A DNA stretch of 64,000 nt from positions 133,786-197,785 of the forward strand of contig NZ_MLJI01000002.1 of the NCBI RefSeq assembly GCF_002095535.1, written 5' to 3'. Source of the DNA: Pantoea cypripedii (GTDB taxonomy: Bacteria > Pseudomonadota > Gammaproteobacteria > Enterobacterales > Enterobacteriaceae). Below the pieces are notes generated by a model. That model did not search any database, had not been told where the DNA came from, and was given only the letters and a program-made list of their open reading frames with translations. The position numbers were made by a program, and so were the translations under genes. Below are positions 17,670 through 25,466 of this stretch, in pieces. Positions within the stretch are counted from its first letter, which is position 1; each line of letters opens with the position of its first letter.

Positions 17670-18180
17670 CGGCAACCCCCTCCTCCAGTTCGAAAATGGC
17701 TTCAATTTCCACCGTCTGGTTTTGCGGCAGCGAACCGGCACCAATGGCTGAACGGGCACCCCGGCCAATCTGCTCACCAAACACCTGAACAAACAGATCG
17801 GAACAGCCATTGATCACTTGTGGGTGTTGTTTGAATACCTCATGGGCATTGACCCAGCCCAGTAGCTTGACCACGCTTTTGACGGCTCCGAGATCGCCGG
17901 TTGCCTGACGCGCCACCGCCAGTAAATTCAGGCCAGTCAGACGTGCGTGGTAGTAGGCATCTTCTACACTGACCTCACTGCCAACTTTACCGGTGTAGAG
18001 ATGGCCATTGGCTTCCAGTGGCCCCTGTCCGGAGAGATAAAGAAAATTGCCAAACAACCGCCAGGTGACAAAATTTGCCACCGGGGTCGGTACCGGCGGT
18101 AACTCAATGCCCAACGCCAGCAGATGGCCGCTTAAGCGACATTCAGCGGGAGAGAATGGCGTTGCGATGGATGTGTTCAT
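17653..18180 (-). CDS. RidA family enamine/imine deaminase-like protein
   Basis: 175 residues from the ATG at 18180; another ATG 19 codons upstream is possible, but an AGGG site lies 8 nt before 18180. The RidA (YjgF/YER057c/UK114) signature is clear: LYLSGQGPLE, VEDAYYHARLTGLNLLAV, and the C-terminal GARSAIGAGSLPQNQTVEIEAIFE whose Arg corresponds to the catalytic Arg105 of RidA. RidA hydrolyses reactive enamine/imine products of PLP dehydratases. It heads the operon that ends in such a dehydratase, so detoxifying that enzyme's product is a reasonable inference. It lies downstream of two FadR-type operators. Confidence 0.88.
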   Translation of the reverse strand: MNTSIATPFSPAECRLSGHLLALGIELPPVPTPVANFVTWRLFGNFLYLSGQGPLEANGHLYTGKVGSEVSVEDAYYHARLTGLNLLAVARQATGDLGAVKSVVKLLGWVNAHEVFKQHPQVINGCSDLFVQVFGEQIGRGARSAIGAGSLPQNQTVEIEAIFELEEGVADGLRL

Positions 18181-18230
18181 TTTTTGCCCTGAGTGTGTTT
18201 TTTCGGCATTATGAACATGCTGGTTTTTAA

Positions 18231-18253
18231 TGGTCAACCATTATGGTTAACCA
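18231..18253. promoter_or_regulatory. Tandem GntR/FadR-type operators upstream of the ridA-abc operon
   Basis: TGGTCAACCA (18231-18240) and TGGTTAACCA (18244-18253) lie 13 bp apart centre to centre. Both fit the TGGT-N2-ACCA core used by FadR-subfamily GntR regulators. They begin about 50 bp upstream of the operon's first start codon, a position suited to repression by the divergent GntR protein. Confidence 0.55.
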
Positions 18254-18412
18254 ATAAGTAAGATGTATGGCCGATTTGTGAGACGGTTCACGTTAAAGCC
18301 GGATAACAGCAGGGTGGCATGATAAGTAAAGGATCTGGCTGGAAATAATGACATGGCGCGGGCCTAAAACGTTGCTCGCCGTGACGCCAATCTCAGGCTA
18401 TAATCGCCGCCA

Positions 18413-18431
18413 GCTGACCAAATTGGTCAGC
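18413..18431. promoter_or_regulatory. GntR-type operator at the regulator promoter
   Basis: GCTGACCA-AAT-TGGTCAGC is a perfect 8-bp inverted repeat with a 3-nt spacer, centred 39 bp upstream of the GntR start codon and just downstream of a TATAAT at 18399-18404. It shares the TGGTCA half-site with the operators at 18231-18253, which suggests autoregulation. Confidence 0.55.
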
Positions 18432-18460
18432 CATTTACAGGTATTTTCAGGAGTCGCCGG

Positions 18461-19195
18461 ATGAACAGCACTGATGACATCTCTCAGCGTATTGTCGGTC
18501 ACGATAAAACCGCTGCGGTAAGCGTTTATCGTTCCATAATGCAGGCCATCCGCGATGGGGATCTGAAAGCGGGTGATAAGTTGCCCAATGAGCGTGAGCT
18601 GGCGCGCCGCTTTGATACTTCCCGCAGCACCATTCGTAACGTGCTGGCCATGATGTCTACCCAGGGGTTGGTAACGCGTAAAGTCGGCAGCGGATCTTAC
18701 TTATCCGATAACCTGCAAAACCAGCTGAATGATGCCGATCGTCCGGTGGCCGCCTGGCATAAAGAAGTCCCGACCTACAGCGAGATCCTGGAAGGTCGCC
18801 TGCTGTTTGAACCGATGATGATGCAGCTGGTCACGGCGCGTGCGACAGAGGAAGACTTCACCAAAATGCGCCACCATTTGCAGGGCATTCGCGAGGCTCA
18901 GGAGTGGCTGCTGTATAAAGAACATATTTATGCGGTGCACCAGGCGATGTTTGCGGCTACCCGCAACCGCTTTCTGATCCAGATTTTCGATAACGTTATC
19001 GCTGACCGGCGGGCGGTGCAGTATGACGGACAACATTCACTGCACTCGGCGGTTAATGAGATTGTGCGCGAGCAGACGCTGCGCGAGCTGACGCCGCTGG
19101 TGGAAGCACTGGAAGCCCGCGACGGTAAGCTGGCCCAGAAACGCGCGGATGATTACTTTACCCGTATTCTCGCCTCGCTGAGTGTTTACGGTTAA
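18461..19195 (+). CDS. GntR family (FadR/FCD subfamily) transcriptional regulator
   Basis: 244 residues. The winged helix spans about 20-88: VYRSIMQAIRDGDLKAGDKLPNERELARRF, SRSTIRNVLAMM and GLVTRKVGSGSYL. The FCD effector domain follows (about 105-240), with the ligand/metal residues in the helix around MRHHLQGI and the FHQ-type HQAMFAATRNRF. It is divergent from the RidA-ABC-deacylase-dehydratase operon and shares inverted-repeat sites with it, so it is probably that operon's local regulator with the imported amino acid or a product as effector (inference). GGAG lies before the ATG. Confidence 0.88.
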   Translation: MNSTDDISQRIVGHDKTAAVSVYRSIMQAIRDGDLKAGDKLPNERELARRFDTSRSTIRNVLAMMSTQGLVTRKVGSGSYLSDNLQNQLNDADRPVAAWHKEVPTYSEILEGRLLFEPMMMQLVTARATEEDFTKMRHHLQGIREAQEWLLYKEHIYAVHQAMFAATRNRFLIQIFDNVIADRRAVQYDGQHSLHSAVNEIVREQTLRELTPLVEALEARDGKLAQKRADDYFTRILASLSVYG

Positions 19196-19212
19196 CCACA
19201 GGACTGGCCGCC

Positions 19213-19269
19213 TGAAGTGAGCGGGAAAAGAAGGGTGCCTGAGAGCCCGTGCCTGACAACAACCGGAAC
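19213..19269. repeat. Imperfect direct repeat copy A next to hok
   Basis: About 55 bp that recurs at 19722-19776 with roughly 80% identity by eye. Shared words include GGTGCCTGAGAG and AACAACCGGAAC. The copy lies in the 3' region of the hok transcript. Confidence 0.6.
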
Positions 19270-19270
19270 G

Positions 19271-19286
19271 GCGGGATCGCTCCCGC
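19271..19286 (-). terminator. Hairpin downstream of hok
   Basis: GCGGGA-TCGC-TCCCGC forms a short perfect stem just past the hok stop. The Hok mRNA family usually ends in a stable 3' structure; no T tract is obvious, so this is a tentative call. Confidence 0.35.
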
Positions 19287-19297
19287 CGCGGTGACCC

Positions 19298-19450
19298 TTA
19301 CCTGATAGATTCACAGGCCATCGAAACAGCCACCTCCACGAAGTGGGCGCGAAAGCGTATCTCACAGAGATCCTTGCGCGTGCCCAGTATGACGGCGGTT
19401 ACCGCCATGATCATAAAGGAGGCGAATAGCATCGCCGTAAACTGTTTCAT
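19298..19450 (-). CDS. hok: Hok family type I toxin peptide
   Basis: 50 residues, normal for Hok. An N-terminal membrane helix (about 7-24) is followed by the diagnostic TRKDLCEIRFR and EVAVSMACES segments seen in HokA-E. Hok peptides depolarise the inner membrane when their stable mRNA is processed. AAGGAG precedes the ATG. On the same strand upstream lies a stretch very like the E. coli mok/hok leader (GGTAGCCTCTTACGCGCC). In E. coli the mok frame differs from hok; here the ATG at about 19501 is in the same frame, so mok would be an N-terminally extended Hok. An antisense Sok RNA is expected from the plus strand near 19470-19540, but no convincing promoter was identified. Confidence 0.85.
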   Translation of the reverse strand: MKQFTAMLFASFMIMAVTAVILGTRKDLCEIRFRAHFVEVAVSMACESIR

Positions 19451-19852
19451 GGTTGCTTCTCCTTCTTGCCTTGCGGCGCGTAAGAGGCTACCTTTATGTT
19501 GTCTAGGCATAAAGGGGGCCTCAGGTTGATGAAAATCTCCTGGGGCTTTTCTCTTTCTGCCGTCAGCCATGCTTAAGACAGAAAGTCTCAAGCACCCGCC
19601 GCAAGTCTACGCTGTGCCGCCCGATACTACAATTCTGCTAATGAGTAACTCGATGATGTAATAACGCTGAGGTTTTGGGATTTTATCCTTTTAAATCAGT
19701 GATAAAGGTTGTTTTTATACCTGAATCGGGCGGGGAAGAACGGTGCCTGAGAGTCGCGCCCGATAACAACCGGAACAGGTTCACTGCAGATGCTGATATT
19801 TGCACGTCAATTACCATGTGGATATAATGAAAGTACCAAATGGAGGCTTACG
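19451..19852. other. Hok leader and intergenic region
   Basis: On the minus strand 19451-19610 is the presumed hok/mok leader. The remainder holds the second 55-bp repeat (19722-19776) and a TATAAT at 19823-19828 that, with TGGAGG just before 19853, is the likely promoter and ribosome site of the downstream antitoxin. No further gene was seen. Confidence 0.5.
19722..19776. repeat. Imperfect direct repeat copy B
   Basis: Second copy of the 19213-19269 element in the same orientation, sharing GGTGCCTGAGAG and AACAACCGGAAC. The pair brackets the hok locus, which could reflect a decayed tandem hok/sok copy or the ends of a small inserted segment. Confidence 0.6.
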
Positions 19853-20296
19853 ATGAAAACATTTAGCTTATCCACGACTCAGGCCAGACCGCTCCGCTTA
19901 TGGCAAGTGGCCGGGTTAAACAATTCTGATGGTGTGGCGCTGTTGGGGCAGATTAGTGAAGGTCTTGATGGCAAGGTGGCTAACCTGATCACTGACTGGG
20001 CGAAGATAACACAAAACGATCTGCGTAAAATGTCCGGCATTCCATCAACGACGTTTAGTCGCAGCGTGAAAGCGCGATTCAGCGCTGAGCAAAGTGAACG
20101 ACTGGTGCGTATCATCCGCGTTATTGATCGGGCGGTAGAATTGTTCGAAGGTGATAAGGAAGAGGCTCAAAAATGGTTGAATGAGCCAAACAGAGCGTTG
20201 AGCTGGAAAGTCCCGGCAGAACTGATGGCATCCGAAACCGGGGCTTATGAGGTCATGAAATTGATCACACGCCTGGAGCATGGGGTTTATTCTTGA
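19853..20296 (+). CDS. Xre/ParS-type antitoxin (DUF2384) of a RES toxin
   Basis: 147 residues. The N-terminal two thirds form the Xre-like DNA-binding region (ITQNDLRKMSGIPSTTFSRSVKARF), and the C-terminal DUF2384 segment (ELFEGDKEEAQKWLNEPNRALSW) covers the toxin site in ResXre complexes. A TATAAT lies 25 bp upstream and TGGAGG just before the ATG; an open extension upstream lacks family residues. Its stop TGA overlaps the TTG start of the toxin (TTGA), the usual coupling in this family. Confidence 0.9.
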   Translation: MKTFSLSTTQARPLRLWQVAGLNNSDGVALLGQISEGLDGKVANLITDWAKITQNDLRKMSGIPSTTFSRSVKARFSAEQSERLVRIIRVIDRAVELFEGDKEEAQKWLNEPNRALSWKVPAELMASETGAYEVMKLITRLEHGVYS

Positions 20297-20763
20297 TTCT
20301 CTATCGGCTGACCAAGACAAAGTATCTTTCTACAGCCTGGACGGGATACGGAGCAAAAGAGGCCGGAGGTCGATGGAACAGCGTTGGCATTCCGATGGTT
20401 TATGTATCAGAAACCGCATCGCTTACCATGCTGGAGACACTGGTACATCTACATGCGGCGCAGATCCTGGAGTATTTCACTCTATTGCGCATCAATGTGC
20501 CTGATGACCAAATGCAGAGTGCCGATATGGACGAACTGCCAGCTAACTGGGCCGATGAGGATGCACCGCTGGAGTTGGCCCTATACGGTGATGCCTGGTG
20601 TTTTACCAAAAGCTCAATAGCGTTGCGTGTCCCCAGTGCTTTATCGCCTGTGGAGTATAATTACCTGTTAAACCCAGAACACCCGGATTACTACGCGATC
20701 ATTCAGAAGGCAGAAGCTATTCCGTTCCAATTTGATAGTCGGTTAAAACCTGATCGTAAATAA
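20293..20763 (+). CDS. RES domain toxin (NAD+-degrading)
   Basis: 156 residues beginning at a TTG overlapping the antitoxin stop. The RES fold residues are visible: LYRLTKTKY at the start, GGRWNSVGIPMVYVSETASL near 26-44 with the Arg and Tyr of the active site, LETLVHL and the late SPVEYNYLLNPEHPDY. Characterised RES toxins deplete cellular NAD+ by phosphorolysis or hydrolysis and are neutralised by the co-encoded Xre protein. The overlap and rare TTG start would limit toxin yield. Confidence 0.9.
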   Translation: MILYRLTKTKYLSTAWTGYGAKEAGGRWNSVGIPMVYVSETASLTMLETLVHLHAAQILEYFTLLRINVPDDQMQSADMDELPANWADEDAPLELALYGDAWCFTKSSIALRVPSALSPVEYNYLLNPEHPDYYAIIQKAEAIPFQFDSRLKPDRK

Positions 20764-20868
20764 CGTATATAGATGGCTACGGGATTCGCCCAAGGTCAGA
20801 GAAAAAAGTTGGCCGTTATATCCTTAATCCCTTTATCATAACCTAACGTTCTTGTTGGCTTTTCTCTC

Positions 20869-20880
20869 AGGATATATCCT
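20869..20880. promoter_or_regulatory. Palindromic candidate operator upstream of the fused ABC ATPase
   Basis: AGGATATATCCT is a perfect 12-bp palindrome 33 bp before the ATPase start; a partial copy (TATATCCT) lies at 20817-20824. An 11-of-12 match occurs at 31211-31222 in the control region of the peptide-type transporter, suggesting a shared regulator. Confidence 0.45.
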
Positions 20881-20912
20881 GTATCTTTCTGCTTTTTCGG
20901 ATCTATTGCCTT

Positions 20913-22526
20913 ATGAACGCAGCCACGCGCCTGCTCTCTGTCGAACACCTCAGTCTGGCAACGCATGACCACCGTGTGCTGGTGGAGGATGTGTCTTTCC
21001 ATCTCGATCAGCGGGAAATTGTGGCGCTGGTGGGGGAATCGGGTTCCGGTAAGACGCTCACCTCGCTGGCGCTAATGAACCTGCTGCCTGCAAAGGTCCT
21101 GCAAACCGCAGGAACGTTGCGCTTTCAGGACGAGGTGCTGGATGCGCGACGCATTGCCTCGCTGCGTGGTTGCCGTATCGCTACCGTGTTTCAGGAACCG
21201 ATGACCAGCATGAACCCGACGCTGCGCATCGGTGAACAGATTGCTGAGGTGCTGGTGCGCCATCGGCAGTTCAGCTGGAAGCAGGCACAGCGTGAAGCCA
21301 TAGCACTGCTCGACCGGGTGGGCATCGTCAATCCTCAGCAACGGGCGCGACAATATATTCATCAGCTCTCGGGGGGGATGCGCCAGCGTGTGATGATTGC
21401 CAGTGCCATCAGCGGACAACCTGACGTGCTGATTGCTGATGAACCCACCACCGCGCTCGACGTCACTATTCAGGTACAAATCCTGTCGCTGTTGCAGGAA
21501 TTGCAGCAGGAAATGGGGATGGGCATGTTGCTGATCACCCACGATCTCTCCGTGGTGGCACGCTATGCCCATCGGGTCTGCGTGATGCAACAGGGACGTC
21601 TGGTTGAGCAGGGGGATGTGGTCAGCACACTTGGCACGCCAGCACATCCTTATACGCGCAAGCTGATTGATGCGTCGCTGTCTCATCTTCCCCTGGTGGC
21701 CTCCGTTCGTGAGAGCCAGACGCCATTGCTGGTACTCAACAACATTTGTAAAAGCTATCCGATGCCAGGCCGGTTGCCGCTGTGGCCAGCCAGACGCCAG
21801 ACGGTACTGCATCCTACCAGCTTGCAAATCCAGCCGGGGGAGATCGTCGGTCTGATTGGTGAGTCTGGCTCGGGGAAAACCACCCTGGGTAGCGCGGCGA
21901 TTGGGCTGATTGAAGCTGACAGTGGTGAAGTCGAGTTTCAGGGTCAACGTCTGCAGGGGCGGCAGCTCAGTAAGTTGCGCCGTCATGCGCAGATCATTTT
22001 CCAGGATCCCTATGCCAGTCTGAATCCGAAAATAACGGTCGGGGAACAGATTGCTGAACCGCTGCGCGTCTGGCAATTACGCCACGGTAAGGGCATTGAG
22101 GCGCGCGTCAATGAGTTGCTGGAGCTGGTGGGATTAAAGCCGGAACACGCCAGCCGCCTGCCTGGTGCGTTTTCCGGTGGTCAGCGTCAGCGTATCGCCA
22201 TTGCCCGCGCACTGGCGATGGAACCAAAACTGCTGGTGGCGGATGAAGCGGTCGCCGCGCTTGATCTCTCGGTGCGCGGCCAGGTCCTTGCGCTGTTCAG
22301 CGAGTTACGGGAAAAGCTGGGTTTGTCGGTGTTGTTTATCAGTCACGATCTCAGTGCGGTACAGCAGCTTTGTGATCGGGTGGTGGTGATGTACCACGGT
22401 CGAATCGTGGAAGCGGGTGCCACCGCCAGTGTGGTTGGGGATCCGCAGGAGAGTTACACCCGCCAGTTGCTGGCAGCCGCACCCAACATTCAGCAGGCAC
22501 TGGCCGGGCGATCAGCGTCGCGGTGA
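20913..22526 (+). CDS. Fused dipeptide-type ABC transporter ATPase (two nucleotide-binding domains)
   Basis: 537 residues with two complete ATPase domains of the DppD/DppF kind, as in GsiA and YejF. Domain 1 has GESGSGKT near 40, LSGGMRQR near 153 and [11 protein letters not shown]; domain 2 has GESGSGKT near 318, FSGGQRQR near 425 and [11 protein letters not shown], where the usual proline of the Walker B DEP is alanine. After each domain the peptide-transporter C-terminal motif ([19 protein letters not shown]) is present. No permease is adjacent; the partner is probably the minus-strand permease pair and binding protein at 27873-31136. Its stop lies inside the convergent gene that follows. 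Confidence 0.92.
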   Translation: MNAATRLLSVEHLSLATHDHRVLVEDVSFHLDQREIVALVGESGSGKTLTSLALMNLLPAKVLQTAGTLRFQDEVLDARRIASLRGCRIATVFQEPMTSMNPTLRIGEQIAEVLVRHRQFSWKQAQREAIALLDRVGIVNPQQRARQYIHQLSGGMRQRVMIASAISGQPDVLIADEPTTALDVTIQVQILSLLQELQQEMGMGMLLITHDLSVVARYAHRVCVMQQGRLVEQGDVVSTLGTPAHPYTRKLIDASLSHLPLVASVRESQTPLLVLNNICKSYPMPGRLPLWPARRQTVLHPTSLQIQPGEIVGLIGESGSGKTTLGSAAIGLIEADSGEVEFQGQRLQGRQLSKLRRHAQIIFQDPYASLNPKITVGEQIAEPLRVWQLRHGKGIEARVNELLELVGLKPEHASRLPGAFSGGQRQRIAIARALAMEPKLLVADEAVAALDLSVRGQVLALFSELREKLGLSVLFISHDLSAVQQLCDRVVVMYHGRIVEAGATASVVGDPQESYTRQLLAAAPNIQQALAGRSASR

Positions 22527-23606
22527 CGGGGGAGTGACGTGGAACGTCGCTTCCCGGTAAAAAATGCTATTCAGCTGGTCATCGCGATAGGTTTGTATTT
22601 GCGCCAGTTCTAATCTGGCGCGTTGTTTTTGGTGTTCCTCCGCGCTCAGTTGGAGTTGTTGCACGGCGTGAGTCTGGAACACTTTATTAATATCGTAATT
22701 TGAAGCGAATAAGGCCCATTCAAGAAATGGGTCTTCATTGCTTTCAATATCCTGTCTGATGACAGACTGCACAGCGTCTTCAATCTGCACCACAATGGTC
22801 AATCGACGCTTCAGGATAGAGAGATCCCCCTCATCGAGATGGCGATTATGTTCCAGGATGTCGTCAATATCACGCATGCTGACCCGGATACCAAGGGTTA
22901 ACTTTGCCAGAAATTCCTGCTCAGCTTTATCAATGTATTCACTGACTATTGCGGAACGCTGATCTTCAGCCAGGACTAATCGGGTCCGGGTTTCTGCTAT
23001 TTCATGCTGCATACGTTGTAAGCGAGGATGACAAGGTTCCGGGGAGTGATGTTCACCCTGAGGCGCAACTGGTGGCATAGCCTGGATGATTTCCTGCCTG
23101 AATGTATGCTGGTCAATGGCTAGCAGTAACCGGCAGAGCGGATTCTTCGCGACTTTCACCCGCAGAACATTGTAATTGTTCTCGGTCGTCAGCGGCGGCG
23201 TGCCTGCTTCGGCTAATATCTTTTTCAACTCCTGTACCCACTTTCCTGCCTTTGGGTATTCACGGTCCATGGCACGGATAAATGCCGCTTCGCTGGCAAT
23301 GTCGGCAACGGTAAATGAGGGTGTGCCAGCCGCTGATGTTTCGCCTTCAGTCAAAATGGCAGTGACGATTTTTTCCAGCGTGTTGTTTAACTCGGGGGAA
23401 TGCGGTTTTCCGGGGCGATAAGGATAATCACTGATGCAGGATTGCAGCGTTTTCAGCACCGCTTCACCTGCTTTGGTGGCGATGCTGGATGCGTGGTGAT
23501 GACACGTATTGTGTATTTGCACGATACGGGTGAGACGGATTTCTGGCTGTTCAGCAGAAGCGCTATTAAGCGGCTGCGGGCCAGATGAAGATGAGACAAT
23601 CGACAT
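22512..23606 (-). CDS. Hypothetical protein, serine-rich N-terminus, possible secreted effector
   Basis: 364 residues from the ATG at 23606, which has a strong GGGAGG site. I do not recognise a domain. The first ~20 residues (SIVSSSSGPQPLNSASAE) are rich in Ser, Asn and Pro and free of hydrophobic runs, the composition seen at type III secretion signals, though this alone is weak evidence. Residues about 225-360 look largely helical with charged heptads (QRMQHEIAETRTRLVLAED, SAEEHQKQRARLELAQIQTY), suggesting coiled coil. No transmembrane segment or signal peptide is present. It follows the rhodanese gene on the same strand after 86 bp but has no functional link to it, and it overlaps the convergent ATPase gene by 15 bp. 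Could be a type III effector, a gatekeeper-like protein or an unrelated cytosolic protein. Confidence 0.6.
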   Translation of the reverse strand: MSIVSSSSGPQPLNSASAEQPEIRLTRIVQIHNTCHHHASSIATKAGEAVLKTLQSCISDYPYRPGKPHSPELNNTLEKIVTAILTEGETSAAGTPSFTVADIASEAAFIRAMDREYPKAGKWVQELKKILAEAGTPPLTTENNYNVLRVKVAKNPLCRLLLAIDQHTFRQEIIQAMPPVAPQGEHHSPEPCHPRLQRMQHEIAETRTRLVLAEDQRSAIVSEYIDKAEQEFLAKLTLGIRVSMRDIDDILEHNRHLDEGDLSILKRRLTIVVQIEDAVQSVIRQDIESNEDPFLEWALFASNYDINKVFQTHAVQQLQLSAEEHQKQRARLELAQIQTYRDDQLNSIFYREATFHVTPPSPRR

Positions 23607-23692
23607 TTGTTCCTCCCTGAATACCAATATCGGGCCTATTACACCCTGGTCAGGACAGGAAAAAATCGATGCCGATCGCCTTTCACGGGAAT

Positions 23693-24505
23693 TCAGGGGA
23701 GCAGGGGTAGCTCGTCGTGTTCTGCCCATTCATGCCAGGATCCGACATAAATAGCAACATTGTCATAGCCAGCCATTTTGAGCGCCGCCAGCACTGTGGC
23801 TGCACGCGCGCCGCGATGGCAATAAACCTGCAACTGCGCTTCGCGTGGCAGACCCGCAGCTTCAGCACGGCGGGCAATTTCCGCGACGGGCAGAAAGTGA
23901 CCATTCTCCACCACATCTTCCCAGAACAGCAGCACTGAGTGCGGAATACGTCCGGCGCGATGACAACATTCATGTACAAAGCTGCCATCAAATTCAGTCG
24001 GGCGACGTGCATCAACGTTAATCACCCTGATACCATCGGCGGCAATAACCTGCTGACGGCTACTGGCCCAGCGTTTTTCCCAGCGAACCGGCGGCAAAGC
24101 CGTTTTTTGCGTGACGGTGTAACTTAACCCTTCGCCGGGTTGCAGTCCATAGCCTGCCGCTATCCAGGCATTGATACCGCCATCAAGGATTAATGCATCA
24201 TCCCGGCCCAGCAGCCAGGCAAACCAGGCTCCGCGCGGCGATCGCATTCCGACCTGCTGTTCGAAAAACACCGGTGTCGCGGCCGGATCAGCCGCAAACA
24301 AAGGCTGGAGTGCTGCCGAGGCTTCGGCGGCCATTTTCTCCAGCCCCTCCGGTGTGCAATCTGCAATAAAGTAGTCGTAAACGTTACAGTGCTGAGCATC
24401 AGGTAGCGTGGCGGATTGCCACTCTCCCACGTCGCGAACATCAATCAGCAGGAAATGTTCCCCGCGCGACTTTCTCATTCCCAGCTCACTGGCGTTAATG
24501 ATCAT
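23693..24505 (-). CDS. Rhodanese-domain sulfurtransferase
   Basis: 270 residues, two rhodanese-type domains. The C-terminal domain has the active cysteine in VYCHRGARA (about residue 232), a six-residue loop typical of thiosulfate or mercaptopyruvate sulfurtransferases; the N-terminal domain (FLLIDVRDVGEWQSATLPDAQH) is inactive. It overlaps the upstream cyclodeaminase gene by 11 nt. In this operon it would transfer sulfane sulfur or scavenge sulfide made by the DcyD-like enzyme (inference). An upstream extension to 24598 is open but lies within the neighbour. Confidence 0.85.
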   Translation of the reverse strand: MIINASELGMRKSRGEHFLLIDVRDVGEWQSATLPDAQHCNVYDYFIADCTPEGLEKMAAEASAALQPLFAADPAATPVFFEQQVGMRSPRGAWFAWLLGRDDALILDGGINAWIAAGYGLQPGEGLSYTVTQKTALPPVRWEKRWASSRQQVIAADGIRVINVDARRPTEFDGSFVHECCHRAGRIPHSVLLFWEDVVENGHFLPVAEIARRAEAAGLPREAQLQVYCHRGARAATVLAALKMAGYDNVAIYVGSWHEWAEHDELPLLP

Positions 24506-25466
24506 CCGCGACTCCGTTAAACAGGGGGTGTAGCGTTCCCAGTTGCTGTTGCTCTGCGGCCGCCAGTACGCGGGCGGCAAGGGCGATATCAAACACATTC
24601 AACCCGAAGGAGGAGAAATACACGCTGTCATCGGCAGCAGGTCGCCAGCCATCGATCACCAGCGTTTCCAGTGTGGCGGCCACGTCCTGTGCGGCAAACT
24701 CACCTGCGCGGTACATCTGAAACAGGCTTTTCGCACTGCGCTGCGCAAAATCGCCCCAGGCATCTACCACCACCTGGCTACTGGCCTTAATCGCGGCAAA
24801 ACTCACTTCGTGATAACCCACCTGGACGATCAACCGGCCAGGTTGTACCGCGCAGGCATCGACGAACGGTTGTGCGGCACTGGTGCAGGTAATCACCGCG
24901 TCATAGGGGCGAGCCAATGCGGCGGCGAGATCGGGTTCTGGTGTGATAGTGGATAAGCTGGCAATTTTTTCCGGCGTGCGATTCCACATGCCGATCTGCG
25001 TAAGAGCAGGAAACAGATGTTGCAACATGCGTAGATGCGCTTGTGCGTGCAAACCCGCTCCCAGCAGTAATACGCGTTGTACCGGGCGCGGGGCAGCATA
25101 GTGCAGCGCCAGCGCCGTTACCGCGGCTGTGCGCGCAGCCGTTAATGCACCACTGGCCAGCAGACCACGGGGGATGCCGGTTTGCGCATCGTTGATCAGC
25201 GTCACCGCCAGCGCGGCGGGTAACGCATCAGGGCGCTGCGGGCGATGTGCAGTCCACTTCACACCCGCAGCGTTAAAGTGTCCGCCAACCCTGGCGGGGA
25301 GTGCATAGGCTTTACCGAGCGGAGTGGCGAGGTCAATATGATTCTCGGCGGGCATGTGTGCCTCGCCGGAACGCATTAACCCGATCACCGCCCGGACATC
25401 CGCCAGCGCCAGCGCAGGATCGTCTCCCCCCAGCAGCGCGACGGTTGCTTCATCCAGCACGCGCAT
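24495..25466 (-). CDS. Ornithine cyclodeaminase/mu-crystallin family NAD(P)-dependent enzyme
   Basis: 323 residues. The Rossmann motif VLLLGAGLHAQAH lies near 127-139, preceded by the substrate region GGHFNAAGVKWTAH (about 61-74) with the conserved lysine. Family members catalyse ornithine cyclodeamination, alanine or imino-acid reduction, or the SbnB-type step in diaminopropionate synthesis. It is next to the DcyD-like gene with adjacent stop and start. A reductase or dehydrogenase acting on the product of that enzyme is plausible; the substrate is unknown. Confidence 0.85.
   Translation of the reverse strand: MRVLDEATVALLGGDDPALALADVRAVIGLMRSGEAHMPAENHIDLATPLGKAYALPARVGGHFNAAGVKWTAHRPQRPDALPAALAVTLINDAQTGIPRGLLASGALTAARTAAVTALALHYAAPRPVQRVLLLGAGLHAQAHLRMLQHLFPALTQIGMWNRTPEKIASLSTITPEPDLAAALARPYDAVITCTSAAQPFVDACAVQPGRLIVQVGYHEVSFAAIKASSQVVVDAWGDFAQRSAKSLFQMYRAGEFAAQDVAATLETLVIDGWRPAADDSVYFSSFGLNVFDIALAARVLAAAEQQQLGTLHPLFNGVADDH

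Noticed and set aside
19470..19540. Sok antisense RNA promoter
   Set aside because: An antisense RNA is expected from the hok homology, but no -35/-10 pair with good spacing could be identified on the plus strand, so it was not listed as a feature.
21072..22076. 334-codon minus-strand frame over the fused ABC ATPase
   Set aside because: Shadow of two well-conserved nucleotide-binding domains on the other strand.
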